Shown here piece by piece: positions 27,030-35,613 of a stretch of DNA of 64,000 nucleotides. A program made the position numbers and the translations under genes. The notes beneath the pieces were generated by a model, which was not told where the DNA came from, ran no database searches, and worked only from the letters and a program-made list of their open reading frames with translations. Positions within the stretch are counted from its first letter, which is position 1. Each line of letters opens with the position of its first letter. This stretch comes from an uncultured Ellagibacter sp. Lineage in GTDB: Bacteria; Actinomycetota; Coriobacteriia; Coriobacteriales; Eggerthellaceae. The stretch is taken from positions 1-64,000 of the forward strand of contig CAKUKU010000006.1 in NCBI GenBank assembly GCA_934663775.1. Reading direction: 5' to 3'.

Positions 27030-28712
27030 CTACCTGCGCGACTCTTCCAGATCGTGGTCGTACGCCTCGCGCTTTGCGGCCTCCACCATGCTCAAAAGCT
27101 CCTGCTGGGTGTGGATGTCAAGCTTGCGATAAATATGGTTGATGTGCGTCTTCGCCGTGCTCTTTGAAATGCACAGCTGGTCTTGGATGAATGCGGCGTT
27201 GTGCCCCTTTGCCAAAAGGAACATGACCTCGGTTTCGCGGCGCGAGAGCAAATACCGATCGGCAATCGCCTCGCATTGCGCGTGGAAGCGCCCCTTTGCG
27301 CGGCGACCCTCCTCGACGTCCTGCGGTGCCGCCGGCGCTTCCCCCTCCGCTCCAGATGCGGTGATGCTCGGCGTCGAGGGGTTTTCCTTTGCGTCGAGCT
27401 CGGCGATGTGCTCCTTTAGGGCTTCCGTTCCCTGATCGACATGCTGTGTTGCGTCCGGCGCCACGACGATCGCCTTCACCTCGCGCTGACGAGGCGAAAT
27501 GATATATGCTATGACCAGGGCAAACAATACCAAAAGCGCGCCTGATGCATCGTTTAGGCCCGTTCCCATGAAGTGCATATCGGTGATCGGCGTCATGGCG
27601 AAGATCGTGCCGAAAAGCGACGCAAGCGCAAGCGTGCCGCGTCCGATACCGAACACGAAGATGGGCGAAAGCCTGAACTCCTGCGCCAGGTCGGCGAAGA
27701 ATATCCACATCAGTGCCTCGAAGCACATGTAACCGCAGACAAGTCCCAGGCAGGCGACCAACGAGCTCGACGTCTCCAAAAACGGCAACGCGACCGTCGC
27801 GAGCGCGATGAATGGCATCAGCGTGCGGAAGATAAGGTCCCAATGCCCTTCGTTTTTCGCTATGAAGATGGTAGCGATGATGATGAGCATGCCGAGAAGC
27901 GCAGCGGCGCCGATGACGAGAATCGTCGTGATGTCGGCGGCGGGGAGAACGACATTGTTCGCAATGGTGCGCAGAACGCCCAAAGCGAAGCCGAAGATCG
28001 CAACGGGCAACAGAAGGCGCACGAGGAACTGTGCGGGTCGCACGGTGAGCGGGTGAAAGATCGGCACCTCGCGGCGACGGTAGTAGGGAATCGGCGTCAA
28101 GCGCCACAAAATGAACGCCTCGACGATCGGCAGGATGCCCGTGATGATGCCCGAGGCAAACGGAGGCACGAGATGCGTGAGCACCATGTAGATCACAAGC
28201 CCCAAAGCAACCGACACGGCGGTGTTCAAGATGATCGTGCTGAACTCATAGCGCGCGAAGGCGGTGCCCCACAACACGATCATGAGGCTCGATCCAAGAC
28301 CCGTCGCCACGCCCGCGAACAGCATGGCGCAGGCGCCGACCGGCCCGCCGAGGGGAATGAAGAACGACGCGTAGGTGCCGATGCAGGTAAGCGCAGCCGA
28401 AAGGCCAAGCGCCTGCTTCGACACGTAGAAGCGCAGAAACATCTGATTGGTGAACCCCAAAACGAGCAGTGCGATGCCGAAGAAGAGCATCGAGAGCACC
28501 AGCACCACAAACGAGCACGAATACGCGCCATCGAAGAGCAAGGTGAAAGGCGTGTCAGTGCCGAAAAATGCCCCCGCGCTGAACATGGCGGCGTAAATCC
28601 AGGCTTGATGAAAGCCGTAGCCTAGGGAAAGCGTGTTGAGCTCGCCCGAGGCGTCGGAGCCGTCTTCCTTGCTGGCAACGGTGATGGTGACGTGCGGAAA
28701 AGTAGATGCCAT
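27030..28712 (-). CDS. Membrane-bound LuxR-family regulator (12-TM MFS-like sensor plus HTH)
   Basis: A 560-aa protein. Residues ~35-430 form about 12 hydrophobic helices resembling a degenerate MFS fold; a flexible acidic linker follows (about 440-490), then a LuxR HTH at the C terminus (LSRRETEVMFLLAKGHNAAF, ISKSTAKTHINHIYRKL). This architecture is typical of Coriobacteriia, where such regulators often neighbour transporters and respiratory or reductive enzymes. It is divergent from the AAHS transporter gene. An ATCAACC-N5-GCTCGAT box lies 65 bp before its start and the same box precedes three other units, so it is the best candidate for the regulator of that set. The internal ATG is chosen because AGGGG precedes it; a start 24 codons upstream is possible. 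Confidence 0.9.
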   Translation of the reverse strand: MASTFPHVTITVASKEDGSDASGELNTLSLGYGFHQAWIYAAMFSAGAFFGTDTPFTLLFDGAYSCSFVVLVLSMLFFGIALLVLGFTNQMFLRFYVSKQALGLSAALTCIGTYASFFIPLGGPVGACAMLFAGVATGLGSSLMIVLWGTAFARYEFSTIILNTAVSVALGLVIYMVLTHLVPPFASGIITGILPIVEAFILWRLTPIPYYRRREVPIFHPLTVRPAQFLVRLLLPVAIFGFALGVLRTIANNVVLPAADITTILVIGAAALLGMLIIIATIFIAKNEGHWDLIFRTLMPFIALATVALPFLETSSSLVACLGLVCGYMCFEALMWIFFADLAQEFRLSPIFVFGIGRGTLALASLFGTIFAMTPITDMHFMGTGLNDASGALLVLFALVIAYIISPRQREVKAIVVAPDATQHVDQGTEALKEHIAELDAKENPSTPSITASGAEGEAPAAPQDVEEGRRAKGRFHAQCEAIADRYLLSRRETEVMFLLAKGHNAAFIQDQLCISKSTAKTHINHIYRKLDIHTQQELLSMVEAAKREAYDHDLEESRR

Positions 28713-28982
28713 AGTGCGTGTTCCCCTGTAATGTTGCGTTTCGGGCGCGGGAAGCCGCCGTTTTCGGCCGGCAAACATCAACCCGTGCGCTCGATATTGT
28801 ATTCGCGACCATAATACCGTATCGAAAGATGATTATGTCCCTAGGCGCCTGCATTTCGCTATTTTGCTAAAAGCACGACGGGTCGCGGCGGGGTGAAGGC
28901 GGGGCTGCTACCCTCTTTTTGGCGAGAAATGCACCTGGATGCGCAATCACGGCAGTTCTTGTTTATGTGTAAAATAAGAAAT
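28713..28982. other. Divergent control region between luxR and the AAHS transporter
   Basis: No gene is visible. On the minus strand TATTAT at 28808-28813 could be the luxR -10, with box 28777-28795 just downstream. On the plus strand the region leads into the transporter promoter box. Confidence 0.5.
28777..28795. promoter_or_regulatory. Shared 7-5-7 box upstream of the LuxR gene
   Basis: ATCAACC-CGTGC-GCTCGAT. The left half matches the other three boxes exactly; the right half differs from the transporter box by one base. It lies 65 bp before the luxR start and just downstream of a minus-strand TATTAT, so autoregulation is plausible. Confidence 0.6.
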
Positions 28983-29009
28983 ATCAACCCAAGAGGTCGA
29001 TGCTATAAT
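28983..29009 (+). promoter_or_regulatory. AAHS transporter promoter with shared 7-5-7 box
   Basis: ATCAACC-CAAGA-GGTCGAT at 28983-29001, then two bases and a consensus TATAAT (29004-29009). The box occupies the -35 region and no good -35 hexamer is seen, as expected for an activator-dependent promoter. Confidence 0.7.
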
Positions 29010-29385
29010 GCCAAATATGACCTCACGGTTTGACGCTCATACCGTCTGCCTTACGTAAAGTACCGCTTGTCTGTTCGCCGGCGTTTTTATACCGCTGGCC
29101 GCAGGGGATAGATTGGCAATTTGAAAGAGAAGTCAGAAAGGGGGATGTGGCACATACGGTTTCTCGCAATGAATGCGAGAGGGCGCCGAAGCTTCTGCAA
29201 TGGCCGGTATTGAAGAGTCACTACCCACGGTTGCGGAATCTGAATTCTGGGGTACGTCCTTCGCACCATGTTCTTACCGTTAGTGCAAATGGGGAGTAAT
29301 TGCATGGCGGTTCGCCTAAGGGATATAGGCAAAGCCGCTCCGCTTGAGTCGGGATACTCAAGCTTCTTACTTAAAGGAGGGACTA
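29010..29385 (+). promoter_or_regulatory. Long structured 5' leader of the AAHS transporter mRNA
   Basis: About 370 nt lie between the predicted start site and the ATG, with no credible gene. Stem-loops visible by eye: CTCGC/GCGAG at 29163-29179; a two-part stem at 29307-29338 (GCGGTT-C-GCCTA with TAGGC-A-AAGCCGC); and a perfect 8-bp stem GCTTGAGT/ACTCAAGC at 29342-29363, followed by TTCTTACTT and then AAAGGAGG. The last hairpin could be an attenuator or could mask the ribosome-binding site. It does not match a riboswitch class I can recognise. Confidence 0.55.
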
Positions 29386-31065
29386 ATGAACGGTAAGGAA
29401 TTCACCGTTTCAGAGGTTGTAGACCATTTGGGAGTTAACGGCCACACGTGGCTTATGTTCTTCCTCATGATCTTCGCTATGATTTTCGATGGTTACGACT
29501 TCATGGTCGTTAACACCACCAACCTGTTCGTTGCACATACGTTCTGGCCTGACAACCCGAACCCGGGTGCTCTCATGGGCTCGCTCACCACGTGGGGCCT
29601 GCTCGGCATGGTTCTCGGCGGCGCAGTCGGCGGCATTCTGTCCGACAAGATCGGCCGTAAGAAGATGCTGACCATCGCTGTTATCTTCTATGGTCTGTTC
29701 ACCCTGCCCCAGGCTTTTGCGAATGACCTCGTGTTCTTCGCAGCATTCCGTCTGATCGCCGGCTTCGGCGTCGGCTCCTGCATCCCCATCGTCACCACCG
29801 TGTTCTCTGAGACGATTCCGTCCAAGCAGCGCGGCGTCTTCGTGACGATCGGCATGGCGGGCATGGTTGCTGGCTGGGTTCTCGCTGGCGTTATCGGTAA
29901 CCCGATCTGCAACACCGCAACCCCGATTCTCGGCGGCTTCACCAACGAGGTCACCTACCTCAACGCTGATGGTTCCTCTGCCACCATGTACGCCAACTGG
30001 CGCCTCTGCTACCTGATCGGCGCTCTGCCCATCATTTACGGAATCGTGCTTCACTTCTTCATGCATGAGACCCCGCACTGGTTCGCCAATGCCGGCCGCA
30101 TGGAAGAGGCTTGCAAGGCTCTCAACCATCTGCAGCGCTCCGCTGGCCAGGAAGAGACCCACTTCGACCCGAAGCTCCTCGTCGTTCCGCCGAAGCCTGC
30201 CAAGACCTCCCCGAACATCCTGTTCTCCAAGAAGTTCATCGTCCCGACCGCTGCTATCTGGACCGCTTACTTCGTTGGCCAGTTCTGCGTGTACGGCATG
30301 AACGCATGGCTGCCCACCTGGTTCAAGGGCATTGGCTACACCCCGTCTGAGGCTGTTGCTCTCCAGACCTGGAACAACGTTGCTGCTATCGCCTCCAACT
30401 GCTGCGTCGGCTTCGTCGCTGACCGCATCGGCCGTAAGCGCAACCTGGCGTTCTCCTGGATCTTCTGCATCGTCGCAATCGTCATCTGCTCCGTGTTCGT
30501 TGTCCCGAACAACTTCGGTCTGTCGATTGCCCTCATGCTTCTCTTCGGCTTCGCTCTGAACTACGCCATCACCGCTGTTCAGCCGCTGATGCCTGAGTCT
30601 TACCCGACCGCAATCCGCAACACCGGCGTTTCGTGGTGCCAGGCGTTTGCCCGCTTCGGCGGCTCCGCCTCCTCGATCGTCCTCGGCGGCATCGCTGGTA
30701 TGGCTATGTTCCAGACCGCTGAAGGCGCTACCAACTGGTCGTCGGTCGTTCTCGTCCTCATCGTTCCGTTCGTTCTCGGCTTCATCTGCTGCCTCCTGTT
30801 CGTTAAGGAAACCGGCGGTAAGTCCATGGACGAGCTCGCTGGCGACGGCAAGACCGATGCTTCCGACACCGGCATGACGAACTTCATCATCATGCTCGTC
30901 GTGATCGCGTTCCTGTTCATCACCTGCATCGTGTGCCCGCTGGCTATCACCGGTTGGTCGAAGCTCCCGATCGCTCTGCCTCTCATGGCAGTTGGCGTTC
31001 TGCTCCCGTTCGTCTACTTCTTCATCTTCGCAACCCCGCACCGCAAGGCGTACTTCGCGGAATAG
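29386..31065 (+). CDS. MFS transporter, aromatic acid:H+ symporter (AAHS)-like
   Basis: A 559-aa, 12-helix permease. The N-terminal helix has the AAHS-type motif FDGYDFMVV; the loop 2-3 MFS signature is GGILSDKIGRKKM and the loop 8-9 repeat is VADRIGRKRN. A 40-50-residue insert follows helix 5 (TYLNADGSSATMYANW), and a C-terminal pair of helices extends past the usual end. Proton-coupled uptake of an aromatic or other organic acid is inferred. AAAGGAGG lies before the ATG. Codons favour GCT, GGT and CGT, as in the molybdoenzyme operon, suggesting high expression. The promoter box and leader imply tight control. Confidence 0.85.
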   Translation: MNGKEFTVSEVVDHLGVNGHTWLMFFLMIFAMIFDGYDFMVVNTTNLFVAHTFWPDNPNPGALMGSLTTWGLLGMVLGGAVGGILSDKIGRKKMLTIAVIFYGLFTLPQAFANDLVFFAAFRLIAGFGVGSCIPIVTTVFSETIPSKQRGVFVTIGMAGMVAGWVLAGVIGNPICNTATPILGGFTNEVTYLNADGSSATMYANWRLCYLIGALPIIYGIVLHFFMHETPHWFANAGRMEEACKALNHLQRSAGQEETHFDPKLLVVPPKPAKTSPNILFSKKFIVPTAAIWTAYFVGQFCVYGMNAWLPTWFKGIGYTPSEAVALQTWNNVAAIASNCCVGFVADRIGRKRNLAFSWIFCIVAIVICSVFVVPNNFGLSIALMLLFGFALNYAITAVQPLMPESYPTAIRNTGVSWCQAFARFGGSASSIVLGGIAGMAMFQTAEGATNWSSVVLVLIVPFVLGFICCLLFVKETGGKSMDELAGDGKTDASDTGMTNFIIMLVVIAFLFITCIVCPLAITGWSKLPIALPLMAVGVLLPFVYFFIFATPHRKAYFAE

Positions 31066-31100
31066 CGCAAGCTTGAAAAGTAACCCACTCGGTTGCATAG

Positions 31101-31131
31101 AGAACCCCCGCTACGGCGGGGGTTCTTTTTT
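31101..31131 (+). terminator. AAHS transporter terminator
   Basis: An 11-bp GC-rich stem AGAACCCCCGC/GCGGGGGTTCT with a TACG loop, followed by TTTTT. Confidence 0.95.
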
Positions 31132-31195
31132 GCGCGCGCAGAGAAGCCCTCTCGACGTAAGGGACCCCTCTTGGCGGAATTGATGCCCGAGTATA

Positions 31196-31233
31196 AAACG
31201 AGGCCCCTGGAGTCGCTCCAGAGGCCTCGTTTT
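31196..31233. terminator. Bidirectional terminator
   Basis: AAAACGAGGCC/GGCCTCGTTTT outer stem plus CTGGAG/CTCCAG inner stem around TCG. T tracts flank both sides. It separates the transporter from the convergent 31282-31887 gene. Confidence 0.9.
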
Positions 31234-31281
31234 GTTTCCTGTGGGGATAGTAGGGGTTAAGGCTCACCTGCTTATCCCAGT

Positions 31282-31887
31282 TTAATTGCGGGGGTTGCCC
31301 TCCTCGTCGTAGAGCTTCTCGTACGGGATGCCCTTTGGCTGGATGAAGTCGAAGAACTTGCCGAAAGTCCCGCGTTTCTTTCCGCCGCGCTCGTCTTCGT
31401 CGGGGTCGCTTAGACCCTTGTGCTCTTCCTTCAAGCACATTGCCACCGTTGTCTCGACGGCGATGCGCAGCATGGCGGTGTCACGGGCGGTTACCTCGAA
31501 ACAGTCGCCATGGTTCTTGAAGTTGGTCACGCGAACGTGAACCTCGTTCTTTTCCTTTTCGACGTTGTAGAAATCAATGGGTGGCTTGCTCACGGTGCCG
31601 TGGATATCCCACAGCATGCCTTCCACGTAGTAGTGCTCCTTGATGACGCGAGTTTGGAACTCGTATTCGAAGCGGTCGTGGCGCAGGTAGTAGCTGAGCG
31701 CCTTGTTGTCGGGGCGAATCTGCCCGATTTGGCCACCCATGCGACCGATCATCGCAATTCGATCGGATTCCTTTTCCCAGGGACCCTCGAAGCGCAGGGC
31801 GAGCTCGCCGTCGCTGTACCACACATCGAAATCCTCGTGTTTCGCAACGGCGTCGACGGGGAAGTACATCTTGTTGAACTTGGGCAT
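31282..31887 (-). CDS. Hypothetical protein, possible tubby/LURP-one-like fold
   Basis: A 201-aa cytoplasmic protein, mainly beta-strand-like, with segments such as YSDGELALRFEG, YYVEGMLWDIHG and FEVTARDTAMLRIAV that recall the LURP-one/tubby C-terminal barrel; this is a weak, by-eye assignment. A charged tail (DPDEDERGGKKRG) precedes a hydrophobic end. AAGGAG lies 4 nt before the ATG. It is monocistronic. I cannot assign a function. Confidence 0.65.
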   Translation of the reverse strand: MPKFNKMYFPVDAVAKHEDFDVWYSDGELALRFEGPWEKESDRIAMIGRMGGQIGQIRPDNKALSYYLRHDRFEYEFQTRVIKEHYYVEGMLWDIHGTVSKPPIDFYNVEKEKNEVHVRVTNFKNHGDCFEVTARDTAMLRIAVETTVAMCLKEEHKGLSDPDEDERGGKKRGTFGKFFDFIQPKGIPYEKLYDEEGNPRN

Positions 31888-32356
31888 AAAGCTCCTTTTG
31901 TAGTGCCGAAAATCATTATAGGAAAGTATAGTGCAAGGTGTCGTCTCGCGCGGAAAAGCCTCGTTTCCTCGCGGTAAATCGACAATGCCAAGCCTGCGGA
32001 GCGACTCGGCAGGTTCCTGAAGGTGGAGCCCTTCTCATAGTGGACTATGTCCTATACATAACCCCAGGTAGACTTACTAAAATCAACCCTTTAGGTTGAT
32101 GGTGATAATATAAAGACGTACCTTTGCGGTGATGATTTTCCCTCTCTTACCTATAAACTGATAAAGGCTTTGAAACAAGGCACGGGCTTCGTTCGCTTAA
32201 TTTTGGATTGGGAAGGTCCTGAGCGGAGGAAGTTCGGGTTTGTGCAAGGCGGAAGGTTGTCGAAACGTGCATCCGGCGGGGATGGCGTTTTGAAAGTGGA
32301 ACCCTGAGAGCATGATTGAAGTCGTGTTCGCTGGGAATTCAAAAAGGAGGATTGTT
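31888..32356. other. Intergenic control region before the zinc-ribbon gene
   Basis: No gene is visible in about 470 bp. It contains the shared 7-5-7 box with a -10-like GATAAT, which would give a leader of about 240 nt, and an AAGGAGG just before the ATG at 32357. Confidence 0.5.
32082..32109 (+). promoter_or_regulatory. Shared 7-5-7 box and promoter of the zinc-ribbon gene
   Basis: ATCAACC-CTTTA-GGTTGAT (32082-32100) is a perfect inverted repeat. It is followed after 3 bp by GATAAT (32104-32109), the same arrangement as at the AAHS transporter promoter. Confidence 0.68.
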
Positions 32357-32608
32357 ATGTGTTTTCGTCCTGCAGACGCATCGGCTGGCCCGAACAAGTG
32401 CCCGCACTGCGGTAAGGCCATCCAGGCTATGGGCGGCATGGTTCTCAAGAACTGCCCCTTCTGCAAAGGTGATTTGACGGCTGCTGCTGCTGGTGCCCCC
32501 GGCGCCCCCGCGGCTCCTGGTGCCCCTGCGGCTCCTGGCGCTCCCAAGGCCCCCGGTGCCCCTGGCGCTCCCAAGGCTCCTGGTGCTCCCAAGGCTCCCG
32601 GTATGTAA
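32357..32608 (+). CDS. Small zinc-ribbon protein with collagen-like Gly-Ala-Pro tail
   Basis: An 83-aa protein. Residues 1-40 hold a zinc ribbon (NKCPHCGKA and KNCPFCKGD). Residues ~45-82 are only Gly, Ala, Pro and Lys, mostly as GAP, AAP and KAP triplets, which resembles a short collagen-like or polyproline-type stalk. There is no signal peptide. AAGGAGG lies 6 nt before the ATG and codons are strongly biased, so it is probably abundant. The promoter carries the box shared with the transporter and the molybdoenzyme operon. The function is unknown; metal delivery or scaffold roles are speculation. Confidence 0.85.
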   Translation: MCFRPADASAGPNKCPHCGKAIQAMGGMVLKNCPFCKGDLTAAAAGAPGAPAAPGAPAAPGAPKAPGAPGAPKAPGAPKAPGM

Positions 32609-32652
32609 GACACCTTTCGTTCGACAACATAATAGTTGTAGTACGAATTATC

Positions 32653-32692
32653 AAAGACTGGTCCAGATTGATTCTGGGCCAGTCTTTTTTGT
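32653..32692 (+). terminator. Terminator of the zinc-ribbon gene
   Basis: A 14-bp stem AAAGACTGGTCCAG/CTGGGCCAGTCTTT with one wobble, followed by TTTTTT-rich sequence. Confidence 0.93.
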
Positions 32693-32781
32693 TCTCTGAA
32701 ATGCCCTCTAGGGTACAATGAACTGCATGAATAACGTAAATCTAGCAGTACATGAAATACTGCCGGCATAAAGGAGGAACG

Positions 32782-34092
32782 GTGCAGGTTAAAGACAGAG
32801 TCCGCGAGGACGACGGGGACAAGCAGGAGCTGGTTCTTACCCTGGTTGCATCTGCCGATGAGGTGAAGGAAGCGGCGGACAAGTTCTTCGCAGAAATCGC
32901 GCAGCGCGACATCCCGGGTTTCCGCAAGGGCAAGGCGCCTCGCGCGGTTCTCGAGCAGAACGTTGGCGGCCACAAGAACGCCATGGGCGGCGTAGCCGAG
33001 ATGCTCATCAACGAGAAGGCCTTCAAGGCGCTCGACGATGCGGACGTCATCTTCGTCGGCGAGCCCGACTTCAACGTTGACAACGACGTGGTGGAAGGAC
33101 AGCCGTTCACGTTCACCGTCTCCGGTGCGGTGGTGCCGCAGATGAAGCTTTCGAGCTACGACGGCGTCTCCATCGAGATGCCTCCTGACGAGGCCACTGA
33201 CGCCGAAGTCGACCGCCAGCTCAAGCATCTCCAGGACGTCTACCATTCGTTCGAGAACATCGACGACCCCGATCACGTTGCGGAAATGGGCGATGTGGTT
33301 ACCGCCGCCGTCACCGTTACGCAGGATGACAAGCCTGTGAACGGCCTTCGCTACGCGACGCGCATGATCGAACTCGGCGCGGGCTCCATGCCTGCCACTT
33401 TCGACGAGCATCTCGTTGGCAGCAAGCTCGGCGACACGCTCGAATTCGACTTCGAGGCGAAAGACGACGAGGGCAACACTCAGTTTGGCGACGGCAAGCT
33501 GCATGCCAACGTTGAGATCAAGGAATTCCGTCACAAGGTTATTCCCGCGCTCGACGATGAGCTCGCTGCCAAGGTCGGCTGCGCGAATGCCGAGGATATG
33601 CGCAAGCAGATGCGCCTGCAGATTAACCAGCACAAGGAAGCGGAGCTTCCGGGTCTTATGGTCCAGCGCGCCGTCGATGCCCTCGCCGAGCGCCTTGAGG
33701 GTGATGTCCCGCAATACTACGTAGACTTCATCCGCCAGGACGTTGGTCGAGAAATGATGCAGAGCTTTGAGAAGCAGGGCACTTCTCTCCAGGAGTGGCT
33801 GCTCAACAACAACGGCAAGGCCGACGAGGTTAAAGAGAGCGTCAATAACGAAGCTATCCGCCGCGCACGCATCGACTGTGCGCTCGAGGCCCTCATCGCG
33901 GAGAAGAATATCGAGGTCACCGAAGAGGACATCGAGAAGGAACTCGCCCAGGAAGACGACCCCACCGCAATTCGCGAGAAGTGGGAAAAGGCGAATCGCA
34001 TGTCCGAACTTCGCAAGGTGTGTCGCCATTCTAAGGCGTCGCGTTGGCTTGTCCAGACGGCCGAAGTGACCGTCGTTGACGAAGAGGCGTAA
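32782..34092 (+). CDS. tig: Trigger factor
   Basis: A 436-aa ribosome-associated chaperone and prolyl isomerase. The N-terminal ribosome-binding signature GFRKGKAPRAVLEQ is near residue 48, an FKBP-type domain covers about 150-240, and the helical C domain follows (VPQYYVDFIRQDVGREMM to the acidic end). The GTG start is supported by AAGGAGG 4 nt upstream; the first in-frame ATG is poorer. A -10-like TACAAT lies at 32714. It is followed 51 bp later by a SlyD-like isomerase, probably in one operon. Confidence 0.93.
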   Translation: MQVKDRVREDDGDKQELVLTLVASADEVKEAADKFFAEIAQRDIPGFRKGKAPRAVLEQNVGGHKNAMGGVAEMLINEKAFKALDDADVIFVGEPDFNVDNDVVEGQPFTFTVSGAVVPQMKLSSYDGVSIEMPPDEATDAEVDRQLKHLQDVYHSFENIDDPDHVAEMGDVVTAAVTVTQDDKPVNGLRYATRMIELGAGSMPATFDEHLVGSKLGDTLEFDFEAKDDEGNTQFGDGKLHANVEIKEFRHKVIPALDDELAAKVGCANAEDMRKQMRLQINQHKEAELPGLMVQRAVDALAERLEGDVPQYYVDFIRQDVGREMMQSFEKQGTSLQEWLLNNNGKADEVKESVNNEAIRRARIDCALEALIAEKNIEVTEEDIEKELAQEDDPTAIREKWEKANRMSELRKVCRHSKASRWLVQTAEVTVVDEEA

Positions 34093-34143
34093 ATCAAGGC
34101 GAGCGGCCCTCGGGGCATCGCTTTCGCGTAAAAGGAGACAAAC

Positions 34144-34662
34144 ATGGATCTTGGCACTACGGTAACGCTCGTGTACACGGGCAAGCTGGAGGACGGCACG
34201 GTATTCGGTTACGCAACCGAGGAAAACCCCATGATCTTCCAGACAGGTATGGATATGGCAATCGATGGTTTCGAGCGCGAAATTCTCGCGATGGAAGGCC
34301 TCGAAGGCGAGAAGAAGACGTTCACCGTCGGGCAGTACGACGCGTACGGCGAATATCTCGACGACCATGTGGCTGTGATTCCCGAATTCCAGGTTCCCAA
34401 GCGCAATATCAAGGTTGGCGCGCGCATGTGGATGGCCAACGACGAAGGCGAGCCGACGCTCGGCACCGTTATCAAAATCGAGGACGGTAACGTGACGTTC
34501 GACTTGAACCATCCGCTTGCTGGCAAGGACCTCACCTTCGAAGTGGAAATCAAGGGCATTGAAGCTGCTCCCGAGGACTTCGTCTCGGCCCGCGAGAAGG
34601 CGGAGCATATGAAGGAGCAGTCTAAGCTCCTCGGCGGCGACCAGGGCGAATCGTATCGCTAG
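34144..34662 (+). CDS. slyD: SlyD-like FKBP-type peptidyl-prolyl isomerase
   Basis: A 172-aa cytosolic isomerase and chaperone. FKBP strands include TVTLVYTGKLEDGTVF and PLAGKDLTFEVEI, with the insert-in-flap domain at about residues 65-120 (DDHVAVIPEFQVPKRNIKVG). The C-terminal His/Cys-rich metal tail of E. coli SlyD is missing. AAAGGAG lies before the ATG. It is cotranscribed with trigger factor by spacing. Confidence 0.88.
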   Translation: MDLGTTVTLVYTGKLEDGTVFGYATEENPMIFQTGMDMAIDGFEREILAMEGLEGEKKTFTVGQYDAYGEYLDDHVAVIPEFQVPKRNIKVGARMWMANDEGEPTLGTVIKIEDGNVTFDLNHPLAGKDLTFEVEIKGIEAAPEDFVSAREKAEHMKEQSKLLGGDQGESYR

Positions 34663-34693
34663 CCATTGCCTTTAAGCTGCTGTAACGCTCATC

Positions 34694-34724
34694 AGGGCCT
34701 CGCGCACGCGGGGCCCTTTCTTAC
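34694..34724 (+). terminator. tig-slyD terminator
   Basis: Stem AGGGCCTCGCG/CGCGGGGCCCT with one wobble and a 2-nt loop, followed by TTCTTA. Confidence 0.75.
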
Positions 34725-34787
34725 GCTCTGGTACAGGAGGCGGGCTCGAAAGCAAACGCAGGCTTTCGAGCCTGGCCCCATAACGCA

Positions 34788-34814
34788 AGATGGCCCCTGC
34801 ACGCAGGGGCCATC
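34788..34814 (-). terminator. Hairpin at the 3' end of the trigger-factor-C-like gene
   Basis: A 12-bp stem GATGGCCCCTGC and complement. On the minus strand it is followed by TTGCGTTAT, a weak T tract. A second hairpin, GCTCGAAAGC/GCTTTCGAGC, lies at 34744-34771. Confidence 0.55.
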
Positions 34815-34836
34815 GTCAAACGTTAAAAGAGAGCGC

Positions 34837-35613
34837 CTAGAGCGTCATGAAGCTGTCGGGGAACTGCTTGTTGGCGTTCAGAACGTCCTTGCTCGTGTCG
34901 CCGTAGCGCAGCCATTCAGTGTCGGTCGGCTTGCGCTTGATCATGGCGTTTTCCATGATCTCCTTGAGCGCCTTGGTCTTTCGGGCGTATTCCTCCATCT
35001 GGGGAAGGCGGCCGTCAAGCTCGATCTGGCGGCGCTTGTACGCCTTGTCCTGAATAGACTCGCCGGGAATGATGGCGTAGAAGTCTTCCGCCTCGAGCGT
35101 GTAGTTCGCATGGTCGGCGTAGGCGGCCAGCGCCGAGTCCTCCTTAAGGCTTTGGATCGTGCGTTCGCGCACGTCGTCCTCGAGCTGCTCGGGTGTGATC
35201 CCGCGCTGTTCGCAGAACTCTTCCTTCGTCATGCCCTGACGGCTGATCATCTCCTCCATGCGCATGTTGGACGCGTAAAGCGAGTTCTCGACGAGATCGG
35301 CGGGAAGCTCTTCCACCAGGCGCTTGGAAAGCTCCTTGCAGATAGCGTCCTGGTCGGCGAGTTCCTGCACCTCGCGGTTCTCGCGATACATGTTATAGCG
35401 GATGAAGATGAGAAGCTCGTCGACGCTCTTGAAGTCCTCGCAATGTGCGTTGACCCAGCCGTCGGTCAGCTTCGGCTTTTCGCCTTCCTTGCAGATGTTG
35501 ATTTCAAGCCAGCGAGCCGCCGTTTCGCGAATGCGTTCTTCCGGGATGCGAACTTCCTCGGCGATCGCGTAGACGGGATCGTAGGACGTGAGGGTGAATT
35601 GCTTGGTTGCCAT
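34837..35613 (-). CDS. Trigger-factor C-domain-like protein
   Basis: A 258-aa, almost all-helical protein. Residues ~95-200 look like the SurA/trigger-factor C domain (LPADLVENSLYASNMRMEEM, RQGMTKEEFCEQRGITPEQL). The N-terminal ribosome-binding and FKBP domains of true trigger factor are absent. GGGAGG lies 9 nt before the ATG. It is divergent from the molybdoenzyme operon across a 446-bp gap. A substrate-specific chaperone for that enzyme is an attractive idea but rests only on position. Confidence 0.7.
   Translation of the reverse strand: MATKQFTLTSYDPVYAIAEEVRIPEERIRETAARWLEINICKEGEKPKLTDGWVNAHCEDFKSVDELLIFIRYNMYRENREVQELADQDAICKELSKRLVEELPADLVENSLYASNMRMEEMISRQGMTKEEFCEQRGITPEQLEDDVRERTIQSLKEDSALAAYADHANYTLEAEDFYAIIPGESIQDKAYKRRQIELDGRLPQMEEYARKTKALKEIMENAMIKRKPTDTEWLRYGDTSKDVLNANKQFPDSFMTL

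Noticed and set aside
29030..29299. An 89-codon frame in the AAHS leader
   Set aside because: No ribosome-binding site and no protein-like pattern; the region is better explained as a structured leader.
32484..32606. Tandem DNA repeats in the GAP tail as a microsatellite or CRISPR-like array
   Set aside because: The repeats are short, imperfect and explained by the Gly-Ala-Pro coding pattern; there are no spacers. No CRISPR array was seen anywhere in the window.
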